Assembly (NCBI GenBank): GCA_020632975.1
Contig: JACKEL010000010.1
Location: 149,227 to 213,226, forward strand
Length of the DNA stretch: 64,000 nt
From: Myxococcales bacterium
GTDB lineage: Bacteria > Myxococcota_C > UBA6777
Reading direction: 5' to 3'
In this document: positions 46,260-54,057 of the stretch, one piece after another
Layout: the number at the start of each line of letters is the position of its first letter
How positions within the stretch are numbered: position 1 is the first letter of the stretch
Program-made: the position numbers and the translations under genes
Notes under the pieces: generated by a model
Database searches by the model: none
What the model was told of the DNA's origin: nothing
The model's input: the letters and a program-made list of their open reading frames with translations, nothing else

Positions 46260-46515
46260 GAATGAGTTACCTTTCCCAGTGAAGGGATTCTCCCAAGTTG
46301 GCTTGGGGTAAAGTTCTCCTAGCCCTTGTTATGGAGAGGTTTTGGATGGTGCACTGTCTTTACCCTAAAACTGTTTAACAACATCCCGCAGAGCGTCGAA
46401 CTGGAGAAGCATTCGACGGTGCCTATGGATTCTCTCCTAACGGCTCCTTTCCAAAGAAAGGGGGCGGGTCAATCAGGCTTGCCCAAACAAGCCTCCGCCT
46501 TCAGGCGGGGGTTAT
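46260..46515 (-). ncRNA. Probable omega RNA of IscB
   Basis: IscB guide RNAs are encoded directly upstream of the gene, between the left element end and the start codon. This 256-base segment has no gene and several stems: CCCAAG/CTTGGG (46292-46307), GGCTTG/CAAGCC (46476-46493), GTCGAA/TTCGAC within about 46395-46420, and the left-end hairpin (46492-46511). By the known mechanism, the guide would be read from host sequence just outside the left end (about 46512-46535). The 5' end and processing are not determinable here. Confidence 0.7.
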
Positions 46516-46924
46516 TGACGAACATTCTCCTCTTTTATCGAAAGCAACGAACTTTCGTAGCCTTCCAGCTTTGTGTGGATGCACATCATCTTGCACAACA
46601 CAAAGCCAAACTTTTTTCACCAAGCATCTTCCTTATGCTGTTTGGCCTTTTATTTTCCTATCAAAAACAACCTAACCAAGGGACGAAAAATAGCAAATAG
46701 CCGATTGCGCTAGATCAAGCTACCCCCAAACCCACATCAGCCTTTTTCTTGCCCTGTATCAAGTGGAATCTTTCTCCAACCCCCCGCACACCAAACCAAA
46801 TCCCCCGCTCTTCCTTGACACCAAAGGAAGGACGATGCAGCCTAGCAAAAATCAACCATGCGCCAAAAGATCTCGTGAAAAACCGCCACCAAACCAAACA
46901 AGACCAGCCCCAAGGAGCCATCCT
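46516..46924. other. Noncoding stretch beside the IscB element
   Basis: About 410 bases without a supported gene. An inverted repeat CGAAAG/CTTTCG (46539-46557) lies just outside the left element end. The bases at about 46516-46535 would supply the omega RNA guide. The rest is the leader of the secreted protein gene at 46925; no good promoter is seen. Confidence 0.4.
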
Positions 46925-47812
46925 GTGAAAACAAGTCAGCTTTCTCTGTCGCGCCACCTAGGTGCACTTGCTTTTGTTGCCCTGTGGACCCTTTCTCCCA
47001 ACGCACAAGCTGCCCCTCCAACCTACTTGTTGAAGTCTTACGTCCCCAAAAAAGGCGAAACCTACAAGGTCCACCTCAAACAGCAACAGTCTATGCTTAC
47101 CACCACCAAGAAAGGCCAGGTGCTTCAGCGTCGCGAGATGAACAACGAATCGTTCTTTGAAGAAACTGTCCTTGCAGTCAAAGATGGCCAGATCAGCGAA
47201 CGACTCCGCGTGTACAAACGCTGCATCGCCTACTACCTGATCGTCCGCGGTAATCGCAAACGCTCGCTCCCTTGGACATGTGGACTTGTGGGGCGTCAGA
47301 TCGTACTCAAAGGTGTCCGTGGCTTACAGGTCCAAATCATCGCCAAAGACAAAAAGCCGATCAGCCCCAGAGATCGAGTCTTTCTTCGTCGCAGCCTGGC
47401 CCAACAACAGCAAAAGAGACTTTTTCCCCAAACCCCCCTCCCTGTCGGCGGGATCTGGAAGATCAACATGGAGTCCTTGCTGCGACAACTTCCTTTTCCT
47501 CGCAATACCATCGATTTGAAGAAGGTCCGCGCGGAAGGCAAACTGATCAAGATCCACCCCGGAACCCCCTTGCAAGCGACCTTGTACATGGATCTTGTGG
47601 TCCCACTCACAGCTTTCCCCCGCTACAAGGAAGTCAAAGGTCAAATCATCCTTCATAGCGAAGGAAAAGGCGCCATCGACGGACAATCCCCCATCCTCGA
47701 TAACCTCGCCACCACCACCATCCAGTTGGAAGGTATCGCCCAGTACAAGCGCGGAAACCTTGCGACCAAGACCGTCATCCGCAGCCGCAACCACCGCAAA
47801 GTCACGAGATAA
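46925..47812 (+). CDS. Secreted hypothetical protein
   Basis: The product is 295 residues. A signal peptide (HLGALAFVALWTLSPNAQAA) precedes a mostly beta-rich mature part with alternating hydrophobic strands and many Lys/Arg, resembling uncharacterised outer-membrane or periplasmic beta proteins. The GTG at 46925 was chosen because AAGGAG lies seven bases upstream and the signal peptide starts there; the frame opens earlier at 46763 but that N-terminus is Pro-rich and unlikely. It precedes the amidohydrolase gene by 15 bases, so the two may be co-transcribed. No function assigned. Confidence 0.6.
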   Translation: MKTSQLSLSRHLGALAFVALWTLSPNAQAAPPTYLLKSYVPKKGETYKVHLKQQQSMLTTTKKGQVLQRREMNNESFFEETVLAVKDGQISERLRVYKRCIAYYLIVRGNRKRSLPWTCGLVGRQIVLKGVRGLQVQIIAKDKKPISPRDRVFLRRSLAQQQQKRLFPQTPLPVGGIWKINMESLLRQLPFPRNTIDLKKVRAEGKLIKIHPGTPLQATLYMDLVVPLTAFPRYKEVKGQIILHSEGKGAIDGQSPILDNLATTTIQLEGIAQYKRGNLATKTVIRSRNHRKVTR

Positions 47813-47827
47813 CCCAGAGCCAAACCC

Positions 47828-48898
47828 ATGCCCAAGTTAGTCCACACCCCATCCCCCACCCCACTTTGGTCGTCTCTTCCGAGTCATCCGATTGCGCTAG
47901 AAGCACTCAATCAGGCCATCCAGGACTTTTTGGAGGCACCAGAACACCAAGACCTCTCTTCTCATGAGATCGCGGCCTGTGTGCGATGTATGGCCTCCTC
48001 TGTCAAGGACCTCCTTGCCACACCTCTGCCTGGCCTTGATGACCTCGAAGGACGCACCCTCCCGAACGATCTGCCGCCTGTCGTGGATGGGCACATCCAC
48101 TTGTTTCCAGATCGCATCTTTGAAGCACTTTGGCGTTGGTTTGAGCAGTATGGTTGGCCGATCCGCTATCCCCTTCACAGTCCGCAAGTCATCGAGTTCT
48201 TGTTGTCGCGCGGTGTACAGCACCTTGTAGCTTTGCATTATTCTCATAAGCCCGGTCTTGCCGTCATGATGAATCGCTACATGGCAGCACTGTCTGAAGC
48301 CGAACCGCGCCTAACATGCGTAGCAACCGTCCTTCCAGGAGAACCAGATGCAGCCCAGATCCTTGCGCAAGGCTTTGCGATGGGTTTGCGCGGCGTCAAG
48401 CTACACTGCCATGTCCAGTGCTTTTCTCCCGATGATCCGTCACTACAGGAGATCTACGAGGTCTGCGTCCAACACGATCAACCCTTGGTGATGCACGCAG
48501 GTCGCGAACCCAAGAGCCCCGCCTATGCTTGCGATCCACACGAGATCTGCGGTGTCGAACGCATCGAGCGGGTATTGCAAGATCATCCAAAGCTTCGTCT
48601 GTGTGTCCCCCACCTTGGCGTGGATGAGTTCGCAGAGTACACAACGCTCCTCGAAAAGTACGATGGTCTCTGGCTCGACACCACGATGGTGCTTGCCGAC
48701 TACTTCCCTGTGATGCCGCCCCTCGACGTCCTTTTCCAACGTCCTGACCGCATCATCTATGGAACGGACTTTCCAAATATCCCCTATGCATGGGACAGAG
48801 AGATCCGAAACATCCTCACGATGAAGTTCCCGCCCGAGATGTTGGAAGCTTTGCTTCACAAAAATGCCACGCACTTCTACCAACTGCCCACCTTTTGA
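47828..48898 (+). CDS. Amidohydrolase-family 2 metal-dependent hydrolase
   Basis: The product is 356 residues, a TIM-barrel amidohydrolase of the ACMSD/amidohydrolase-2 type. Motifs: VVDGHIHLF (metal HxH) near residue 85, GVKLHCHVQ, PLVMHAGR, CVPHLG and IYGTDFPN (metal Asp). Such enzymes hydrolyse or decarboxylate small cyclic or acyl substrates. The first 80 residues are an extra helical domain. There is no signal peptide, so it is cytoplasmic. It follows a secreted-protein gene by 15 bases. The substrate is unknown. Confidence 0.78.
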   Translation: MPKLVHTPSPTPLWSSLPSHPIALEALNQAIQDFLEAPEHQDLSSHEIAACVRCMASSVKDLLATPLPGLDDLEGRTLPNDLPPVVDGHIHLFPDRIFEALWRWFEQYGWPIRYPLHSPQVIEFLLSRGVQHLVALHYSHKPGLAVMMNRYMAALSEAEPRLTCVATVLPGEPDAAQILAQGFAMGLRGVKLHCHVQCFSPDDPSLQEIYEVCVQHDQPLVMHAGREPKSPAYACDPHEICGVERIERVLQDHPKLRLCVPHLGVDEFAEYTTLLEKYDGLWLDTTMVLADYFPVMPPLDVLFQRPDRIIYGTDFPNIPYAWDREIRNILTMKFPPEMLEALLHKNATHFYQLPTF

Positions 48899-49080
48899 GC
48901 CCCACGCCAACCAACCTGCATCTTCCATCACCCCACAAAAAAACAACCAAACACCATAACCCCCGCTCCACTTGCGCTTTTTTTGATGATCCGTACACTT
49001 GTCTCTTCACGCATGACAAACCATCCTGCAGGATATCTCGTACGCATGGGAACGACCCCTAACCCTTGACGGATTGCATC

Positions 49081-50160
49081 ATGGACCACCGACTTTTTGT
49101 AGGATCTGCCCTCTGTTTTTCTCGGCATCTTGTGACACCTTTGCTTGGGTGGGCGCTTCTCTTGGGGATGTTCCCCTCACCTGTATTCGCCGCCCAAACA
49201 GAACCCAACTGCCAACAGCACTATCGCAAAAAAGAATACCTCCCTGCAGGTGACTGTTATCAAGAAATCCTCAAACAAGCCCGCAGCCAAAAGCGCAATG
49301 ACTTCCGCGACTTGCTCGAAGACCGCTATCTTCGCAATGCCGCCATCTGCTACGCCAAAGCTGCTGACCTCCCCCAACACAAAGAAAAACAAGCTGTTTT
49401 TCGCAATCGTGCCGCCAACTTGCTGATGGAGTCCTTTCGTTCGGGCTCTTGTAAAGCCTCTGGACGTTGCGAGAGCAACCGCAACCTTGCGGAACGACTG
49501 TTTCGGCAGATCAAAGCCGCTCCACTCGTCGTCCTCACAGGCAATGAAGATGCCCGCATCAGCATCAAAGGCCCCGAGTACACCCGCCAAGCACTTGGAA
49601 AGTTCAGCGACTCCGTTCTTCCTGGAACATACCAAGTAGAAGTCAATTTTCCATCCAACAAAAAACGCACCGAAACCGTGACCATCCTCCCCGATATCGG
49701 GCGTACTTTGAACGTCAGCCCTGACAAGATCCGCGTCCTCGAAAAACGCGTCGTCATCGCAAACAAGGTCCCCCCGTTGATCATTGGTGGCTACATCGCT
49801 GGCGGTGTTCTTCTGGCCGCAAGCATCGCCATGATGGTGTATGGTCCTGTCGAACAAACCCGCCTCAATGCGTTGCTTTCAGACCCAGCAACCGCTCGCA
49901 CCATCTCAGACGAAGAGTTTAACAACGGATTCAACACCGCAAGCACAGTCTTGACCGTAGGGATCATCACTGCCGCAGTGGGGGCCGTCGTGATTGGGGC
50001 CTCTGCCATCGGGCATGTCTTTTCGCAAAGTTACCAAAAAGAGTCTGTCCGCGAACTTCCTGGCCTCAGCGCCCTTCCACCCCAAGCTCATCCAACCACT
50101 TTTGGAAAGTCTTCTTACACAAAGTCCACACAGTTGCTCCCAACCCTCTCTATGCCCTAA
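49081..50160 (+). CDS. Secreted/membrane protein with PEGA-like domain
   Basis: The product is 359 residues: a signal peptide (LLGWALLLGMFPSPVFAA), a TPR-like helical part (CQQHYRKKEYLPAGDCYQEI), a PEGA-like beta domain (VLTGNEDARISIKGPEY ... LPGTYQVEVNFPSNKK), then two membrane segments (LIIGGYIAGGVLLAASIAMM and ILTVGIITAAVGAVVIGAS-type) and a polar tail. PEGA domains are found in surface proteins and near kinases in Myxococcota and relatives. Start ATG at 49081 is weakly supported (GACGGAT upstream); an in-frame TTG precedes it at 49066. Function not known. Confidence 0.6.
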   Translation: MDHRLFVGSALCFSRHLVTPLLGWALLLGMFPSPVFAAQTEPNCQQHYRKKEYLPAGDCYQEILKQARSQKRNDFRDLLEDRYLRNAAICYAKAADLPQHKEKQAVFRNRAANLLMESFRSGSCKASGRCESNRNLAERLFRQIKAAPLVVLTGNEDARISIKGPEYTRQALGKFSDSVLPGTYQVEVNFPSNKKRTETVTILPDIGRTLNVSPDKIRVLEKRVVIANKVPPLIIGGYIAGGVLLAASIAMMVYGPVEQTRLNALLSDPATARTISDEEFNNGFNTASTVLTVGIITAAVGAVVIGASAIGHVFSQSYQKESVRELPGLSALPPQAHPTTFGKSSYTKSTQLLPTLSMP

Positions 50161-50212
50161 AGGACCCACCCGCAAGGCAAACCATGCAATCCCCCAACAT
50201 CAGGGCATATCC

Positions 50213-52144
50213 ATGATCGACCAGCAAAAACTTCTTTCCCCCCACAAACCCCAGCGCGCAAGCATCTCTCGTTTGTGCGCTCAACTCGCCTTCTGTGGGG
50301 TGCTTGCTCTTTCGTTGGTGCGTTGTTTTCCCGAACAACAGCGCATCTGTGACGAAAGCCAGTCCGTCTTTGACGCCACGAAGGGCTACATCACCAACCC
50401 CAGTTGCGAAAGAAGCTTGATCGATTCCTCCAAAGCATTTTGTACAAGCTTGGAAAACTGCAACACCGCAGAACAAAGAAAAGCCAATCACGACAAAGAG
50501 GCGATGTATACGTGTTTTGTGAAGCGTTGTGTGCAACTTCCGCCCATATCCAAGAGCGATCCTTCCAAACCCATCCACTTGATCACACCCACCGCTTGCG
50601 ATCCTTCCAACCCTTCCACGGCTACCCCCATCGCTGGGACGCTTTGCCGCAAGGGACAACAAAGCGCCATCCTCGGCGGGACCGCACAAAGCGAGTGCAA
50701 GGGCGCAATCGGCGTCGCCAGCCCAGGGAAAAACTGTGCGCGCCTAGATGAAGACTGTGACGGGAAGCTCGACCAAGAAGCAAAAGACTGTGAGTGCGGT
50801 CCTGTAGGGAGTCTTCGCCACTGTTACCCAGACTCTCGCTCGCAAGAAACCATCAATCTCGACGGCTCTTCGGATAGCCACTGCCGCAAAGGTGTTCAAC
50901 GCTGCCTCCCCAAAGAAGGCTCAAACACCAATGCCGTCGGCGTCTGGGGCTCTTGTCAGTTCTACGAACTCCCCTCGACGTTGGCTTGTTCGGGTCAAGA
51001 CGGGACCTGTACAGGGTCCAAAAAGGCGGGGGATACGGATACAACAAGTGGCCTCGCAAAGTTTTGTTTTCTTCATGGCCCAGACCTCTCTATCCAAAAA
51101 ACCGAAGTGACGGGCGATACAGACACTTGCACCCCACAAGGTGGCTTGTTGGCGATCGTGTCAGAGTGCACCTGCCCACAAGCCATCCAGATCCGCGAAA
51201 CCGAAACCGAGTGCCAAGCCCTGCGCAGCAAGGGACAAGACTGCTGTGTTGCAGGCCAACCATGCGCATGTACTCCAGACATGATGAGCAAAGGGATCTG
51301 CCGCCTTTGTGGGATGTCGCTCCACAACAACGAGACCAAGTGCACAAAGACCTTTCAATTTTGCCTACCTAGCGATGATGCCACCACACAAAATGTCTGG
51401 TCTGCGTGTATCTATGCAGAAAATGGCAAAGATCTCGCCCACTTTTCAGAGGTCTACAATGGAGATCCCCAAAATGGTGGAACCCTCGTAGGCAAAAAAG
51501 ACATCTACCTCAATCGTTCAGAAAAAAAGGACTTTCCCCAAGTCCCCGCCGCCTCGCTCAAAGAACTGAACCAACCCGCACCCTTTTTGCGCCCCCACCC
51601 TGAAGGTGACAAAGACTGCGATGGCATCGACAACGACTGCGATGGTGCCATCGACAACGCCGCAGATAGCACAGACTCGACCCTCAACAAGAAAGATTAC
51701 TCCCAAAAGATCGGCTGTTTCCGTGGCGAAGCATTGAGTGTGCCTTTTGGTAACCTGACGCGAAGGACCTGCGGCTACAAGAGCTGTTTGGACCCCGCCA
51801 CATCGAAAGACAAGACCAGTCTGTGTATCGTCACAAAAGAGATCTGCAACGGTATCGACGATGACTGCGATGGTTTGATCGACAACGTCCCGCACAGCAC
51901 GACAGGAGCACAGTTTTGTGACGTCGATCAAAAAGGCACTCTTGGTACCTACGCTTGCTCTCCTGATGGAAAAACCGTCGATCAATGCGTTGCTGCGGAG
52001 ATCTGCGGCAATGGCAAAGATGACGACAACGACGGAAAAGTCGATGAGAGTAGCTGTTTCCAAGCCCAAGAGCTTTGTGGAGATAGCATAGACAACGACG
52101 GGGATGGGAAAACCGACGAGTCTGTGTGTCTCCAACCCGAATAA
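50213..52144 (+). CDS. Exported Cys-rich protein with MopE-like DxDGD repeats
   Basis: The product is 643 residues. An N-terminal hydrophobic segment (LCAQLAFCGVLALSLVRC) suggests export; the Cys at its end has Arg before it, so a lipobox is doubtful. Five repeats carry the metal-binding-like pattern: DEDCDGKLDQ, GIDNDCDGAIDN, GIDDDCDGLIDN, GKDDDNDGKVDE and SIDNDGDGKTDE. Many other cysteines lie between them. This pattern occurs in MopE-like proteins and large surface proteins of Myxococcota. ATG at 50213 follows GGGCATATCC. It starts 52 bases after the PEGA-like gene. Confidence 0.65.
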   Translation: MIDQQKLLSPHKPQRASISRLCAQLAFCGVLALSLVRCFPEQQRICDESQSVFDATKGYITNPSCERSLIDSSKAFCTSLENCNTAEQRKANHDKEAMYTCFVKRCVQLPPISKSDPSKPIHLITPTACDPSNPSTATPIAGTLCRKGQQSAILGGTAQSECKGAIGVASPGKNCARLDEDCDGKLDQEAKDCECGPVGSLRHCYPDSRSQETINLDGSSDSHCRKGVQRCLPKEGSNTNAVGVWGSCQFYELPSTLACSGQDGTCTGSKKAGDTDTTSGLAKFCFLHGPDLSIQKTEVTGDTDTCTPQGGLLAIVSECTCPQAIQIRETETECQALRSKGQDCCVAGQPCACTPDMMSKGICRLCGMSLHNNETKCTKTFQFCLPSDDATTQNVWSACIYAENGKDLAHFSEVYNGDPQNGGTLVGKKDIYLNRSEKKDFPQVPAASLKELNQPAPFLRPHPEGDKDCDGIDNDCDGAIDNAADSTDSTLNKKDYSQKIGCFRGEALSVPFGNLTRRTCGYKSCLDPATSKDKTSLCIVTKEICNGIDDDCDGLIDNVPHSTTGAQFCDVDQKGTLGTYACSPDGKTVDQCVAAEICGNGKDDDNDGKVDESSCFQAQELCGDSIDNDGDGKTDESVCLQPE

Positions 52145-52446
52145 GCCGATCCCACGGCTGTTCAAATCCTGAACACCCACTGTCCAGATCCTGGACATCG
52201 CGCTGCCTCTTCAAAAACCCCTACAAACAATCCCCTTTCTTTTCAGTCCATTACAGACACCATCTCTCTTGGCCTGCGCTTTGCTCAGGGCGGCCTACCT
52301 GAAACCAAGACAAAGTCGCATCCCCACTGGAACAAAAGGGGCAAGCAGTGTATGGTCCAAAAGATCCCATCCCCTACACCGCAGCATCCCCACCTCTGAT
52401 CCAAAGACGTTGGGCCTCGACTTTCCAACAAAGAGGAGCCTTTGTG
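52145..52446. other. Intergenic region with twin palindromes
   Basis: A 302-base gap between the DxDGD-repeat gene and the propeller lipoprotein gene. It contains two palindromes with the same spacer core (see the next entry). No gene and no good promoter are seen. The lipoprotein frame is open further upstream, but the real start has GAGGAG nine bases before it. Confidence 0.45.
52160..52197. repeat. Two adjacent palindromes
   Basis: GTTCA-AATCC-TGAAC (52160-52174) and TGTCCA-GATCC-TGGACA (52181-52197), six bases apart, sit just after the stop codon of the DxDGD-repeat gene. They share the ATCC centre. They could be a regulator site pair or transcript-end hairpins; there is no T-tract. Confidence 0.45.
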
Positions 52447-53835
52447 ATGTCTGTTCGATCCAAAACACGGACGTTTTCTTTGCACCACCCCCAAAACACC
52501 CCATCTCCCACCAAAACCATCCTTGTATGTTTGCTTTTTGGCACCTTGCTTTTTTCTAACTTGGGCATCGTCGCTTGCGGCCCGCCCCCCACAGGAGAGA
52601 GCGTAACAGAAACAACGACGCCTGATGGCTCGACCACGTCTGATGATACCAACACCGACGGCACCACAACGCCCGATGGTTCGACCACACCTGACGGTTC
52701 AACCACCCCTGATGGCTCGACGACGCCCGATGGCTCGACGCCCACTGAAAAACTGCCCGAGACCACGCCCGAAACACCAGCTTCCATCACCCCGCTTGCG
52801 GCCACGAGCTTTGTCTTTGTCCGTTACAGCGAGCGTCTGATTGGAAAGCTCTACATCTACGACACCCAAACACAACAAGAAAAGCCATTGATGGCGCTCG
52901 AAGGCAGCGGTGCGGAAAACCCGCAACTGGCCCTTTCTCCCGACCGCAAGTGGATCGCGATGATTGCCTTTTACAAGCCACAAGCAGAAGAGATCGCGCA
53001 AGGCGTGAAGATTCCGAGCGTTTGGAAGATCAGTGTCGATGGCAAACAAGTGAAACGCTTGAGCCTACCGATCCCCATCCGCAACGAAGGTGGTCCTTGT
53101 AACACCAACAAAGACTGCGTTCTTCCTAGAGCCTGCAACATCGCCATCAATCAATGCCAACTCGATGGGCTGCGTTTCCAACTCACCCAGCCCCAATGGT
53201 CGGGCGATGGCAAGACGATCTGGACCAGCTTTGGTCAATTCTTTACCAACCAAGGGCAAGTTGGTGGCGGGATGCGACCCGCAAGCGTCTCTGCGGATGG
53301 TGGGGCTTTGGAGATCCACACAACCAGCGCAGCCTGCCAGATCGTCGGCTACACAAGCATCCATCCCGTCTCCAATCGCGTTGTTGCGGTGCATAGCGTC
53401 TGTCAAGCAGGTAGCACGGGGCTTTATGGCTACAATATCCCACCCCAAGGCGGTGGCGATGCCATCGTCACAGACGAAACGAGCTTTACAGTATCTCTGG
53501 GGACACCCCTCTTTGCGGTCGATGGTTCGGCGATTATGTTCAAAGCCACCACGGACTGGGATACCAACAACGACGGCCAGCCCGACACACGCGCAGAAGG
53601 TATCGTAGGGGTCACCCTTCAAGATGCAAAGGTCTTGGGTCTCCTTCCACCGCCAGGACAAGGACTCAGTTACGACAGTTTCGCGCTCTCTCCCGATGGA
53701 AAACGCATGGCTGCATGTGTCGCCAACAGCCAAGGAGGATACAATCTGATCCTCGCGGACTTTACGGCCCAAACACAACAAGACGCCCTCAAAGTCCTCT
53801 CCCAAGATGGCAAGACCTGTATGCCCGCTTGGTAA
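52447..53835 (+). CDS. Lipoprotein with Thr-rich linker and beta-propeller
   Basis: The product is 462 residues. The signal peptide ends in lipobox GIVAC with Cys44. A linker with about five TTPDGS repeats follows (residues about 50-100), then a beta-propeller-like domain with PD40/TolB-type repeats (LALSPDRKWIAM, FALSPDGKRMAAC) and one DWDTNNDGQPDT loop. A disulfide-rich insert CNTNKDCVLPRAC sits in the middle. The product is probably an outer-membrane or surface lipoprotein with a binding role. ATG at 52447 follows GAGGAG. A tandem repeat begins at its stop codon. Confidence 0.7.
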   Translation: MSVRSKTRTFSLHHPQNTPSPTKTILVCLLFGTLLFSNLGIVACGPPPTGESVTETTTPDGSTTSDDTNTDGTTTPDGSTTPDGSTTPDGSTTPDGSTPTEKLPETTPETPASITPLAATSFVFVRYSERLIGKLYIYDTQTQQEKPLMALEGSGAENPQLALSPDRKWIAMIAFYKPQAEEIAQGVKIPSVWKISVDGKQVKRLSLPIPIRNEGGPCNTNKDCVLPRACNIAINQCQLDGLRFQLTQPQWSGDGKTIWTSFGQFFTNQGQVGGGMRPASVSADGGALEIHTTSAACQIVGYTSIHPVSNRVVAVHSVCQAGSTGLYGYNIPPQGGGDAIVTDETSFTVSLGTPLFAVDGSAIMFKATTDWDTNNDGQPDTRAEGIVGVTLQDAKVLGLLPPPGQGLSYDSFALSPDGKRMAACVANSQGGYNLILADFTAQTQQDALKVLSQDGKTCMPAW

Positions 53836-53885
53836 TCCCATCCCCACTTGGTCATCCCATCCCACTCGGTCATCCCATCCTACTC
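53831..53885 (+). repeat. 18-bp tandem repeat at the lipoprotein gene end
   Basis: Three near-identical copies of GGTCATCCCATCCCACTC (19, 18 and 18 bases). The first copy spans the stop codon of the lipoprotein gene. The unit is not palindromic, so a terminator is unlikely. Confidence 0.7.
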
Positions 53886-53990
53886 AGTTCAGACTGCACT
53901 CAACAGATCGTCTCCTCCCTCCTCAACGCACCATCCCCCCAAGATGTCGGGGATTTTCTGAGGCCTCTTCCGTACAAAGAAACTCCCCTG

Positions 53991-54019
53991 TTGCCGAATC
54001 TATGCGGCTTGGTTATGCT
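53991..54019 (+). promoter_or_regulatory. Candidate promoter of the M3 peptidase gene
   Basis: TTGCCG (53991-53996), 17-base spacer, TATGCT (54014-54019). Both are partial matches. Located about 40 bases before the ATG at 54058. Confidence 0.35.
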
Positions 54020-54057
54020 CCTCTGCGCTTTATCACTCGTTTTAAAGAGGAGTTTTC

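Larger units (their letters stand above)
44914..46515 (-). mobile_element. IscB-encoding IS200/IS605-type element without transposase
   Basis: The element reads leftward. Its left end, at the high coordinate, has a subterminal hairpin at 46492-46511 (CCCCCGCC TGAA GGCGGAGG on the minus strand). Its right end has a matching hairpin at 44925-44944 (CCCCCGCC TAAA GGCAGGGG), extended by a CGGCGC/GCGCCG stem (44914-44955). Such subterminal imperfect palindromes are the TnpA recognition sites of IS200/IS605 elements. Between them lie only the omega RNA region and iscB. There is no tnpA, so movement would need a transposase in trans. Exact cleavage sites cannot be fixed without an empty site. Confidence 0.78.

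Noticed and set aside
44914..46515. TnpB or Cas9 instead of IscB
   Set aside because: The PLMP motif, the HNH inserted in RuvC and the 441-residue length fit IscB. TnpB lacks HNH and Cas9 is much larger with a REC lobe.
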